21,871 bases of DNA from assembly GCA_902464175.1 (NCBI GenBank), contig CABQHZ010000024.1, positions 1 to 21,871 on the forward strand, given 5' to 3'. Positions 14,419-21,871 of the stretch are shown piece by piece; positions within the stretch are counted from its first letter, which is position 1, and the number at the start of each line of letters is the position of its first letter. Made by a program: the position numbers and the translations under genes. Source of the stretch: an uncultured Collinsella sp. Its GTDB lineage: Bacteria; Actinomycetota; Coriobacteriia; Coriobacteriales; Coriobacteriaceae. The notes beneath the pieces were generated by a model. The model did not search any database and was not told the origin of the DNA. It was given only the letters and a program-made list of their open reading frames with translations.

Positions 14419-16572
14419 ATGACCGAAGATATCCCCCTTGAAATCACTTCGAGCGACATGGCCAATCTGCCCATATTCATCGCCGTCCTTATCGTGGCCG
14501 CCGTCGTCGTGCGCGTGTATTTTTCAATCAAACGCAACGAAAAGCCACCCATTGCCCGCGTCTTTTGGTGCGCGACGCTCCTCATCCCGCTCGGCGTGGT
14601 AGCTGCATGGGTTACGAATCAATTACTCGTAAATGAGGGCAGCTCCCTATGGGTCCTTTCTTATTCGGCGCTCGGTGCTGCCGCCGTCATGCTTCTTGTC
14701 GAGCCCTTGGTTTCGGGACTTATCGACCAAACCGACCTTGCGACGGGAACGGTTGCCTGTATTTGCCGTGACATCCTTGTCATCGCCGCTGTTTCAGCGC
14801 TCTCGTTCGTTTCACTCGAAATTGCCTGCAACGAAACGTTCTATCGCATTCCCGCCAACTCATTCGGGTTTTCCGTCGGGCTGCTCGCGACGGTTCTGCT
14901 CTCCCTTTATTTGCTGGGACAGCGTCATGGAGGCGTCATGGCTCTCGTGCCCGTCGTCTGCTGCATCCTTGGCATTGCCGAGCACTTCGTCATAACGTTT
15001 AAAGGCGAAGCCATCCTGCCAAGCGATATCTTGGCCCTTGGCACCGCAATGGAAGTGAGCGAGGGATACGAGTTTACCTTTACCGCCGGAATCGTAACCT
15101 CTCTCGCCCTGCTGGAGATTTCCCTGGGGCTTCTTTCGCTCATCCGACCGCGAAAGCTCCGTACGCCCACCCATGTCTTCCCCGCTATCGCCGCTAACCT
15201 CTGTGCTTTTCTGCTAGTGACCGTTGTGGGGCTCTCAGGCTTTTCCAACATCGACTTGGAGCAGGCGCTGGATTTTGGATTTGACCGTTGGCAGCCCATC
15301 ACCACGTATGCGTCTCAGGGTTTTATCACTTCGTTCACCGAAATGGTCAACGAGTTGCCCATTGAGAAGCCCAAAGACTATACGCCCGATGAGGCGCAGA
15401 GCATCGAGCAGGAGCTCGCCGCCGCCTACGACAGCACATATGGCTCGAGCGAGCAGCGCGCGGCGGCCGTTGCCCAGTTCAATGAAATCAAGCCGACGAT
15501 TGTTGCCGTCATGAATGAGAGTTTTAGCGACCTTTCGTGCTTTGAGCAGCTCCAGGCGGCCGGGTACACCGGCCCCGCATTCTACAACTCGCTTCCCGAC
15601 ACACTTGTTCGCGGCACCATGCTCGCTTCGGTCGCCGGTGGCGGAACGGCGAACTCCGAATTCGAATTTTTGACCGGAGCGACAACGGCCTTTGTCGGAT
15701 TAGGCAAGATCCCCTATCAGCTGTATCAGATGAATGGCGTAAACAGCCTGGCAAAGGACCTTAAAGAGCTTGGGTATACCACTACCGCTATGCACCCGCA
15801 AAACCCCGTCAACTACCATCGAGATAAAATCTATCAGCAGCTGGGCTTTGGAGACTTTCTTTCAATCGGCGATTTCGAAGGTGCGCCCTATTACCATGCC
15901 GGCGTATGCGACTACGTCACCTACGACAAGATACTCGACCTGCTTAGAACCGACGAAGCGCCGCAGTTCATCTTTGACGTCACGATGCAAAATCACGGCG
16001 GCTACGACTATGGCACCGTTCCCGCCGAAGAGCTGACAAACTATTGGGTCGAGGGAGCCAGCGAAGGCGCCAACAGCGCGCTCAACACCTATCTCACCTG
16101 CATCAACGCATCCGACCGGGACCTCGAGTACTTTATCAACGAGCTCCGCAACATCGGCAGACCGGTTGTTCTTGTCTTTTTTGGCGACCATCAGCCGAGC
16201 GCCGCAACGACTCTCAACGACGAGCTGTACCCTCAGGAAGATACGGCAAGCCACGCTTTCCGTATCTATCAGTCGACATATCTCGTCTGGGCTAACTATG
16301 AGATCGCCGGCAATACCGAGCTCAACGTCTACGACACCGTCGGGGCAAACGAGATTGCAGCCATTACCCTTAATAAGATCGGCGCCCCGCTCACCAATTA
16401 CCAAAAGGCCCTGCTTGCGACAAGGTCAGATGTGCCCACCATCAATGTCGCCGGCTATCTCGGTGCCGACGGGCTGCGCTACGACTTGGAATCGAAAGAC
16501 AGCCCCTACGCCTCGACGATCGACAAGCTGCAGCGCATGCAATACCTCGAGTTCGCCAGCAAAGTTCAGTAA
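14419..16572 (+). CDS. Membrane LtaS-type sulfatase-fold enzyme (LTA synthase family)
   Basis: A 717-residue membrane enzyme of the family that transfers glycerol-phosphate from phosphatidylglycerol onto cell-surface polymers. The N-terminal part (about 16-280) has roughly eight hydrophobic segments, more than the five of Staphylococcus LtaS. The extracytoplasmic catalytic domain (about 355-680) keeps the family's key residues: the metal-ligand Glu367 in MNESFSDL, the nucleophile Thr410 in GGGTANSEFE, His526 in TMQNHGGYD, and Asp590-His591 in FFGDHQPS. This predicts an active enzyme. I start at ATG 14419, with AGAGG 7 nt upstream; the open frame extends earlier but that part is not family-like. 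It is divergent from uvrA and seems monocistronic. The polymer it makes or modifies is unknown: lipoteichoic acid, another glycerol-phosphate polymer or a decorated glycan are all possible. Confidence 0.88.
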   Translation: MTEDIPLEITSSDMANLPIFIAVLIVAAVVVRVYFSIKRNEKPPIARVFWCATLLIPLGVVAAWVTNQLLVNEGSSLWVLSYSALGAAAVMLLVEPLVSGLIDQTDLATGTVACICRDILVIAAVSALSFVSLEIACNETFYRIPANSFGFSVGLLATVLLSLYLLGQRHGGVMALVPVVCCILGIAEHFVITFKGEAILPSDILALGTAMEVSEGYEFTFTAGIVTSLALLEISLGLLSLIRPRKLRTPTHVFPAIAANLCAFLLVTVVGLSGFSNIDLEQALDFGFDRWQPITTYASQGFITSFTEMVNELPIEKPKDYTPDEAQSIEQELAAAYDSTYGSSEQRAAAVAQFNEIKPTIVAVMNESFSDLSCFEQLQAAGYTGPAFYNSLPDTLVRGTMLASVAGGGTANSEFEFLTGATTAFVGLGKIPYQLYQMNGVNSLAKDLKELGYTTTAMHPQNPVNYHRDKIYQQLGFGDFLSIGDFEGAPYYHAGVCDYVTYDKILDLLRTDEAPQFIFDVTMQNHGGYDYGTVPAEELTNYWVEGASEGANSALNTYLTCINASDRDLEYFINELRNIGRPVVLVFFGDHQPSAATTLNDELYPQEDTASHAFRIYQSTYLVWANYEIAGNTELNVYDTVGANEIAAITLNKIGAPLTNYQKALLATRSDVPTINVAGYLGADGLRYDLESKDSPYASTIDKLQRMQYLEFASKVQ

Positions 16573-16586
16573 GCCCGCCCATTCGC

Positions 16587-16621
16587 TTGGGCCCATCGTA
16601 TTGCAAGCACGCTCGGCCCAA
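16587..16621 (+). terminator. Weak hairpin after the LtaS-type gene
   Basis: TTGGGCC and GGCCCAA form a 7-bp stem with a long 21-nt loop 15 nt after the stop codon. No U-tract follows, so its role as a terminator is doubtful. Confidence 0.3.
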
Positions 16622-16632
16622 ACGCATCACAA

Positions 16633-16662
16633 ATGACTCCCGCTCGCAAACGAGGGTACAAT
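16633..16662 (+). promoter_or_regulatory. Candidate promoter of the mrp-flavoprotein operon
   Basis: ATGACT and TACAAT are separated by 18 nt. The start point would lie about 50 nt before the mrp ATG. The leader then contains a very GC-rich self-complementary stretch (16682-16695) ahead of the AAAGGAG ribosome binding site. Confidence 0.45.
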
Positions 16663-16717
16663 GACGCTCGTGTCACATCGCGGGGCCCCGGCCCCAGCAT
16701 ATACAAAGGAGTCATAC

Positions 16718-17548
16718 ATGGGTTGCGAACACGCACAGGCCGCCGGCGGACAAACGTCGCCGTCGCAATTTGAGGAGAACACGCTGTCCGAGGTCAAGCG
16801 CGTCATCGCCGTGCTTTCCGGCAAGGGCGGTGTCGGCAAGTCATTTGTCACCGGTGCCATCGCCACCGAGCTTGCCCGTCACGGCCACAAGGTCGGCGTC
16901 CTCGATGCCGACATCACCGGTCCCTCTATCCCCAAGATGTTCGGTATGAGTGGACGCCACGTCCATGCCCTTGGCAACCTTATGCTGCCCGAAATCTCCG
17001 AGCACGGCGTCAAGGTCATGAGCTCCAACCTGCTGCTCCAAAACGAGACCGACCCCGTCCTTTGGCGCGGTCCGGTCATCGCAGGCGCCATTAGGCAGTT
17101 CTGGAGCGAGACCTCGTGGGGCCCCATCGACTACCTACTGGTCGACATGCCTCCGGGAACAGGCGACGTCGCGCTCACCGTCTTCCAGTCGCTGCCGGTC
17201 GACGGCATCGTCATCGTCACGAGCCCGCAGGATCTGGTCTCGATGATCGTCGCCAAGGCGGTCAACATGGCCGAGAAGATGAACGTCCCCATTCTGGGCA
17301 TTGTCGAGAACATGAGCTATATTGAGTGCCCCGACTGCGGCAAGAAGATCGAGGTCTTTGGCAAGAGCAAGCTCCCCGAGGTCGCAGAGCGCTATAACCT
17401 CGACATCTTGGGCCAGCTTCCCATTAATCCGGCACTCGCCGAGGCCTGCGATAAGGGCGAGGTCGAGACCGCGCTGCCCGATGGCATGTTGCCCAAGGCA
17501 GTCTCTGCCGTCGAGGCTATTACCCCGCACGAGACCGACGAGGCCTAA
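16718..17548 (+). CDS. Mrp/NBP35-family Fe-S cluster carrier ATPase
   Basis: A 276-residue P-loop ATPase that carries iron-sulfur clusters to target proteins in the cytoplasm. The deviant Walker A SGKGGVGKS (34-42) contains the signature lysine Lys36. The DADITGPSIPKMFG segment (63-76), DMPPGTGD (143-150) and the cluster-binding CxxC (Cys204 and Cys207 in ECPDCG) follow in family order. It lacks the N-terminal MIP18-like domain of E. coli Mrp; instead it has a short polar N-terminus with Cys3 and His5. I start at ATG 16718 because AAAGGAG lies 6 nt upstream. The next gene's GTG follows the stop with no gap, so this carrier and an HI0933-type flavoprotein are made together. The genes do not show which apoprotein it serves. 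Confidence 0.93.
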   Translation: MGCEHAQAAGGQTSPSQFEENTLSEVKRVIAVLSGKGGVGKSFVTGAIATELARHGHKVGVLDADITGPSIPKMFGMSGRHVHALGNLMLPEISEHGVKVMSSNLLLQNETDPVLWRGPVIAGAIRQFWSETSWGPIDYLLVDMPPGTGDVALTVFQSLPVDGIVIVTSPQDLVSMIVAKAVNMAEKMNVPILGIVENMSYIECPDCGKKIEVFGKSKLPEVAERYNLDILGQLPINPALAEACDKGEVETALPDGMLPKAVSAVEAITPHETDEA

Positions 17549-18820
17549 GTGAACGCGAGCGCCCTCTATGACGTCTTGGTAATCGGCGGCGGGGCTTCAG
17601 GCCTCGCCGCCGCCATTACGGCCGCACGCGCTGGCAAAAGCGTCTGCATCGTTGAGCGCGATGTCGCCTGCGGCCTCAAGCTCCTTGCGACCGGTAACGG
17701 CCGTTGCAACCTCTCCAACGAATCGATTGATCCTCAGCGGTATAACCACCCCGCATTCGTCGAATCCGTCATGGGCCCCCAGCCCGAACAAGAGCTTATG
17801 GGTTTCTTCTCCTCGCTGGGCATCATGACAACCTCCGAGGAAGGCCGGCTGTACCCGCGCTCCCTTCGCGCCGAATCGGTGCGCGACGCGCTTCTCAGCG
17901 TTTGCGACCGCCTAGGTATCACCTTAATCTGCGGAGCCAACGTTGCCTCGGCGCACAAAGCTTCCGAAGGCTGGGCACTCCAAATAGACCGTCCAGCGCG
18001 GGCACTCAAGGCAAAAAAGCACGACGACCGAAAATCGGAGCTCCGCTCGCTTCGGAAAGCGCTCGCCGATGTCCCTCGCAAGAACGAGGCCCTGCAGGCA
18101 CATGCCGTAATTATCGCTACGGGCGGCAACCCCACCGGTATCGCCGATACGTTTCGCCTTCCCCTCACTTCGCTGCGCCCCATCCTCTGCCCCGTATCGG
18201 CAACGGTCGTTGGCGATCGAGCGGCACTCAAGACGTTGGATGGCCTGCGCGTCCGCGCCTGCTTGACGCTCGCCCGCAATCATAATGAGCTCTGGCACGA
18301 AGACGGTGAAGTGCTGTTTCGAACCTTCGGTATCTCGGGTGTCGCTGTCTTCAACCTCTCTCGTCGTATCCAGCACGGCGATACGATCCTGCTCGACGTT
18401 TTCCCCGACCTCTCCAAAGACGAGTTGCTCGATATGCTCAACCGGCGCGTTGAGCTGTTCGGTGACTTTTCACCCCGCGATCCCCGTTGGCTCGACGGCA
18501 TGCTCGCACCGCAACTCTCCCGCGTCGTCTGCACAGCGTTCGAGCAGTGCCATCCAGGCTCCAACGATGTCATCCATCTGGTCTCGATCCTCAAGCACTT
18601 TAAGCTGTTTGCCGAGGGGACGACCGATGAGCGCTCGGCGCAGGTCACGCGTGGTGGCGTATCTGTCGAGAGCATCTCAACACCCAGTCTACGCGCGCGC
18701 AGCGTTGTCGACGCCCCGCTTTACGTCTGCGGCGAAGCGCTCGACATCGACGCCGATTGCGGAGGCTTTAACCTTGCGTGGGCCTGGCTCTCGGGCATTC
18801 GCGCTGCAAGCAGCCTGTAG
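17549..18820 (+). CDS. HI0933-family NAD(P)/FAD-dependent oxidoreductase
   Basis: A 423-residue flavoprotein of the HI0933/YhiN/BaiN family. The FAD-binding Rossmann motif VIGGGASGLAAA lies at 11-22, the family motif LLATGNGRCNLSN near 45-57, an ATGG motif just before residue 200, and the hallmark GGFNLAWAW near the C-terminus. The cellular role of this family is mostly unknown; one clostridial member has been linked to bile-acid dehydroxylation, which cannot be transferred to this gene. Between GWALQI and the ATGG strand is a lysine/arginine-rich stretch of about 35 residues (roughly 150-185) that looks like an insertion relative to shorter relatives. The GTG start directly abuts the mrp stop; only a GAGG in the end of mrp serves as ribosome binding site, so translation is probably coupled. 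It is followed by a TATAAT element and a terminator hairpin. Confidence 0.9.
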   Translation: MNASALYDVLVIGGGASGLAAAITAARAGKSVCIVERDVACGLKLLATGNGRCNLSNESIDPQRYNHPAFVESVMGPQPEQELMGFFSSLGIMTTSEEGRLYPRSLRAESVRDALLSVCDRLGITLICGANVASAHKASEGWALQIDRPARALKAKKHDDRKSELRSLRKALADVPRKNEALQAHAVIIATGGNPTGIADTFRLPLTSLRPILCPVSATVVGDRAALKTLDGLRVRACLTLARNHNELWHEDGEVLFRTFGISGVAVFNLSRRIQHGDTILLDVFPDLSKDELLDMLNRRVELFGDFSPRDPRWLDGMLAPQLSRVVCTAFEQCHPGSNDVIHLVSILKHFKLFAEGTTDERSAQVTRGGVSVESISTPSLRARSVVDAPLYVCGEALDIDADCGGFNLAWAWLSGIRAASSL

Positions 18821-18830
18821 CCGCGCAGTC

Positions 18831-18836
18831 TATAAT
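18831..18836 (+). promoter_or_regulatory. Perfect -10 element in the gap between the two flavoprotein genes
   Basis: TATAAT begins 11 nt after the preceding stop codon. No good -35 is visible at 16-18 nt (AAGCAG region). If used, RNA would start just before the hairpin at 18851, putting a terminator-like structure in the leader of the last flavoprotein gene. Confidence 0.4.
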
Positions 18837-18850
18837 CAAAAACACATTCG

Positions 18851-18882
18851 GGCCGTCTGGGATACCGGACGGCCTCTTTCTT
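18851..18882 (+). terminator. Intrinsic terminator-like hairpin just upstream of the COG2509-type gene
   Basis: GGCCGTCTGG pairs with CCGGACGGCC (10 pairs, one G-U) around a GATA loop and is followed by TCTTTCTT, a fair U-rich tail. The ribosome binding site AAGGAG begins only 6 nt further on, so no separate promoter fits after it. Confidence 0.7.
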
Positions 18883-18900
18883 GCCTCTAAGGAGACCTCG

Positions 18901-20541
18901 ATGATCGAAATCACCCAAGTCAACGCGTCGCTCGATGAAGCCGGCGATGAAAATGCCTGTCTCATTGTTGGCAAGCGAGTCGCCAAGCGCGTCCTACGTT
19001 GCAAGGACTCCGAGATCAAGTCCATCGAGCTCCACCGCAAGTCAATCGACGCTCGCAAAAAACGAGACGTCCATTTTATCCTGAGCTTTCGTGTTGAGCT
19101 GACTAGTCCCCACCTCGAGCGAGAAGCGGTCGACAGCGTTGCCGAGCGTGACCGCTCGCGCGTACGCGCGATAGAAGACGATGAGCCTTCATTCCCCTCC
19201 CCCGCCTCCGACGCGCCTCAAGAACGCCCTGTCGTTGTCGGCGCCGGATGCGCCGGCCTTTTCGCTGCGCTTACGCTCGCCGAAGCAGGTCTTAAGCCCT
19301 TGCTCATCGAGCGCGGCGACCCGGCATTTCGCCGCTCGCAGGCGATCGACCTCTTTCTAAAGGAGCGCATCCTCGACCCCGAGAGCAATATCCAGTTTGG
19401 CCTGGGCGGCGCGGGAACCTTCTCGGACGGCAAACTCAATACGGGAACCAAAAATCCCGCCCATCGCCTTATCCTCGAAACCTTCGTCGAGGCGGGCGCG
19501 CCCCGCGATATTCTGTGGGATGCCAAGCCGCACATTGGCTCCGACATCCTTCCCACGGTCGTCACCGCTATATCCCAGCGCATCGAGCAGCTCGGAGGTG
19601 TCGTCCGCTATCGAACGAAGCTCGTCGACATTCGCATCGACGCGTCTGGCGCCATCACCGGTATTGATGTCCAATCGTCCCAAGACGCCGCTTGCGAGCC
19701 AATCGAGACAAAGCACCTCATCCTCGCCTGCGGGCATTCTGCTCGCAATATTTTTGAGCTCCTTAAGGGCCACAACGTGGCCCTCGCACAAAAGACCTTT
19801 GCCATGGGCGTTCGCATCGAGCATCCGCAGCGCGACATCGACCGAGTCCAATACGGAGCCTCGGCGGGACATCCTGCCCTCGGAGCAGCCCCTTACAAGC
19901 TCGTCGCCCATCTTCCCAACGGCCGCAGCGTGTTCTCGTTTTGCATGTGCCCCGGCGGGCAGGTTGTCGCCGCCTCTTCCGAGCAGGGCCACCTGTGCGT
20001 CAACGGCGCCAGTCTCAATGCCCGCGACGGACGCAATGCAAATGCCGCCTTACTCGTTAACGTCACGCCTGAGGACCTTCCCAACGATGACCCGCTCGCC
20101 GGCATCGAGCTCCAGCGCGCCTGCGAGGCGGCCGCCTACCGCCTGGGCGGTTCCAACTGGAGCGCACCGGCACAGCTCGTCGGAGATTTCCTCGCCGGGC
20201 GCGCCAGCAAGGCACCCGGAAAGGTAAAGCCCACCTATCCGCTCGGTGTGACCTGGACGGCAATTGACGAAGCCCTGCCGCAGCATATCGTCGAGTCGCT
20301 CCGCCTAGGACTTCCCCTACTCGGAAAAAAGCTACGAGGCTACGACCGCTCCGATGCTGTTCTTACCGGCGTGGAGACTCGCTCGAGCTCACCGGTCACC
20401 GTCACCCGAGACCGAACATGCCATGCCGTGTCGACCCCGGGCCTCTACCCTTGCGGTGAGGGAGCTGGATATGCCGGCGGCATCATGAGCGCCGCCACCG
20501 ACGGCATTCGTTGTGCCGAAGCCCTGATCGCAGACCTCTAA
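18901..20541 (+). CDS. COG2509-type FAD-dependent dehydrogenase of unknown role
   Basis: A 546-residue flavoprotein of the uncharacterised COG2509 group. It has an N-terminal small alpha/beta domain (1 to about 75, with SIELHRKSIDARKK), a polar proline/serine-rich linker (about 80-108), then the FAD-binding motif VVVGAGCAGLFAALTLAEAG (111-130). The family motif GAGTFSDGKLNTGTKN follows near 173, ending in a second FAD-contact segment, YPCGEGAGYAGGIMSAATDG, close to the C-terminus. The reaction is not known. I start at ATG 18901, with AAGGAG 6 nt upstream; the frame is open further 5' but would overlap the previous gene and the terminator. It follows the HI0933-type flavoprotein across an 80-nt gap with a promoter-like element and hairpin, so it may be separately or conditionally expressed. 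It converges on uvrB. Confidence 0.88.
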   Translation: MIEITQVNASLDEAGDENACLIVGKRVAKRVLRCKDSEIKSIELHRKSIDARKKRDVHFILSFRVELTSPHLEREAVDSVAERDRSRVRAIEDDEPSFPSPASDAPQERPVVVGAGCAGLFAALTLAEAGLKPLLIERGDPAFRRSQAIDLFLKERILDPESNIQFGLGGAGTFSDGKLNTGTKNPAHRLILETFVEAGAPRDILWDAKPHIGSDILPTVVTAISQRIEQLGGVVRYRTKLVDIRIDASGAITGIDVQSSQDAACEPIETKHLILACGHSARNIFELLKGHNVALAQKTFAMGVRIEHPQRDIDRVQYGASAGHPALGAAPYKLVAHLPNGRSVFSFCMCPGGQVVAASSEQGHLCVNGASLNARDGRNANAALLVNVTPEDLPNDDPLAGIELQRACEAAAYRLGGSNWSAPAQLVGDFLAGRASKAPGKVKPTYPLGVTWTAIDEALPQHIVESLRLGLPLLGKKLRGYDRSDAVLTGVETRSSSPVTVTRDRTCHAVSTPGLYPCGEGAGYAGGIMSAATDGIRCAEALIADL

Positions 20542-20568
20542 CGCACGAATTCCAGCGCGCAAAAGACG

Positions 20569-20602
20569 CATGCCCCGAGCTCCGCAGGGAACTCGGGGCA
20601 TG
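20569..20602. terminator. Bidirectional terminator between convergent genes
   Basis: CATGCCCCGAG and CTCGGGGCATG form a perfect 11-bp stem with a 12-nt loop. It is followed on the plus strand by TTCGCTATTTCTT and on the minus strand by CGTCTTTTG. It lies 4 nt after the uvrB stop and 27 nt after the flavoprotein stop, so it can end both transcripts. Confidence 0.8.
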
Positions 20603-20606
20603 TTCG

Positions 20607-21871
20607 CTATTTCTTAAACCGTGCACCCTGACGTTTTCTGCCCGATGCGAACGCGGAACCCTTGCGGGCCTGCGAACGTAAGCGCTCAATCGTCTCGTCC
20701 TCAGACGCACCCTCGAGCATCGCCCGAATCTGAACGACGGCATCGCGCAGGCGCGCCGCCTCCTCAAAGTCCATGGCGGCAGAAGCGTTACGCATATCCT
20801 CTTCCATGGTTTCGACGATCCGCACAAGCTCGTCATGCGGCAGTTCTTCCAACTGCTCCGCAAGTGTCTGCTCGGGCGCCACCGTTTCCGGCACGCCACC
20901 CTCGCCCGACTCATCGGGCGTATAGAATGCGCCATGGCCAAGAGAGTCGCCCTTCGAGCGCCCCTTGGAACCCACGGTTTTTTCGGCCTCGGCAATAAAA
21001 CTTGAGATGTCGTTGATGGCCTTGCGCACCGTCTTGGGCACAATGCCATGCTCTTCGTTATATGCCATCTGAATCTCGCGACGGCGCTGCGTCTCCTCGA
21101 TGGCCTCTTTCATCGAATCGGTCACAACGTCCGCATACATGATGACTTCGCCATCGGCGTTACGGGCCGCGCGGCCAATCGTCTGAATCAGCGAACGGCG
21201 GTTGCGCAAGAAGCCTTCCTTATCGGCATCGAGAATTGCCACCAGTGAGACCTCGGGAAGGTCTAGGCCCTCGCGAAGCAGGTTAATGCCAACGAGAACA
21301 TCGATCTTGCCCTCGCGCAGCGTTCGCAGGATCTCGACACGGTCCATCGTCGCTGTATCGGAGTGCATGTAATTGACCTTAATGCCGGCATCAAGCAGAT
21401 GGTCGGTCAGGTCCTCGGCCATGCGCTTGGTGAGCGTGGTCACCAGCACGCGCTCCTTGCGGGCAACGCGCTCGCGAATCTCGTCCTCAAGATCGTCAAT
21501 CTGCCCACGAACCGGACGCACATCGATCTTGGGGTCGAGCAGACCGGTCGGACGAATGATCTGCTCCACGTCGTTTTGGCTCACCCGCAGCTCGTAGTCG
21601 CCCGGTGTGGCCGAAACATAGATAAACTGGGGTATCCTTGCCTCAAACTCATCGAAACGAAGCGGGCGATTATCGAGTGCCGAGGGCAGGCGAAAACCGT
21701 GTTCCACCAGCGTTACCTTACGCGAGCGGTCACCTTCGTGCATACCGCGAATCTGCGGCACCGTCACATGGCTCTCATCGATGATGCAGAGCATGTCCTT
21801 AGGAAAGTAATCGATCAGGGTAAACGGCGGCTCACCCGGCTTGCGACCGTCCAGATGACGCGAGTAGTTCT
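20607..21871 (-). CDS. uvrB: UvrABC excinuclease subunit B, 5' end outside the window
   Basis: The C-terminal 420 or so residues of UvrB, the helicase-fold subunit that verifies damage and recruits UvrC. The frame is open to the window edge, where it reads NYSRHLDGRKPGEPPFTL, a conserved UvrB segment, so the true start and Walker A lie beyond 21871. Visible are the IDESHVT box, the FIYVSATPGDYE segment, helicase motifs in the second RecA-like domain ending in QTIGRAARN, and the C-terminal UVR motif (DFEEAARLRDAV) that binds UvrC. A Gly/Ser-rich stretch precedes the UVR motif, and the protein ends in a basic tail (GRKRQGARFKK). It converges on the COG2509-type gene and shares its terminator. 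With uvrA and uvrC nearby, the window holds parts of all three excinuclease genes. Confidence 0.98.
   Translation of the reverse strand, partial: NYSRHLDGRKPGEPPFTLIDYFPKDMLCIIDESHVTVPQIRGMHEGDRSRKVTLVEHGFRLPSALDNRPLRFDEFEARIPQFIYVSATPGDYELRVSQNDVEQIIRPTGLLDPKIDVRPVRGQIDDLEDEIRERVARKERVLVTTLTKRMAEDLTDHLLDAGIKVNYMHSDTATMDRVEILRTLREGKIDVLVGINLLREGLDLPEVSLVAILDADKEGFLRNRRSLIQTIGRAARNADGEVIMYADVVTDSMKEAIEETQRRREIQMAYNEEHGIVPKTVRKAINDISSFIAEAEKTVGSKGRSKGDSLGHGAFYTPDESGEGGVPETVAPEQTLAEQLEELPHDELVRIVETMEEDMRNASAAMDFEEAARLRDAVVQIRAMLEGASEDETIERLRSQARKGSAFASGRKRQGARFKK

Noticed and set aside
15862..16404. A 180-codon minus-strand open frame opposite the LtaS-type gene
   Set aside because: Antisense to the catalytic domain; no ribosome binding site or recognisable feature.
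1..21871. Mobile elements, CRISPR arrays, tRNA or rRNA genes
   Set aside because: No transposase or integrase motif, regularly spaced repeats, tRNA-like cloverleaf or rRNA segment was recognised on either strand.

Overview
The window looks like a chromosomal stretch from a high-GC Gram-positive bacterium. The gene set, the use of GTG as a start codon, strong purine-rich ribosome binding sites and the permease/ATPase fusion suggest the Coriobacteriia (a Collinsella-like gut actinobacterium). That assignment is inferred from protein and sequence style; no marker gene such as rRNA is present. I see no rRNA, tRNA, CRISPR array, insertion sequence or phage gene.

Left third, minus strand (82-6714): a family-5 peptide-type ABC importer operon. 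In transcription order it encodes a Tat-type lipoprotein substrate-binding protein, a DppB-type permease, a single-chain DppC-DppD (permease plus ATPase) fusion and a DppF-type ATPase. After a 10-bp hairpin comes an acetyl-xylan-esterase/cephalosporin-C-deacetylase family hydrolase. The binding-protein gene is separated from the rest by 157 nt packed with four hairpins, and its upstream region (6715-7079) is rich in palindromes and candidate promoters.

Middle (7080-14225, minus strand): a tight ybaK-murJ-uvrC operon (editing of mischarged tRNA(Pro), lipid II flipping, excinuclease nuclease subunit), preceded by uvrA with its own hairpin terminator and a LexA-like box upstream. The UvrC has an unusual cysteine layout.

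Right third: divergent from uvrA is a membrane LtaS-type sulfatase-fold enzyme (14419-16572). It is followed by an Mrp/NBP35 Fe-S carrier ATPase directly joined to an HI0933-family flavoprotein, then a COG2509-type flavoprotein behind a promoter-plus-terminator leader. These converge, across a strong shared hairpin, on uvrB, which runs off the right edge.

All three UvrABC subunits therefore lie within about 15 kb but in three separate transcription units. Most of the window is ordinary housekeeping DNA. I found no convincing new multi-gene system. The points most worth checking are the UvrC cysteine change, the structured regulatory regions around the binding-protein gene, the leader before the last flavoprotein, and the Mrp-flavoprotein cluster.
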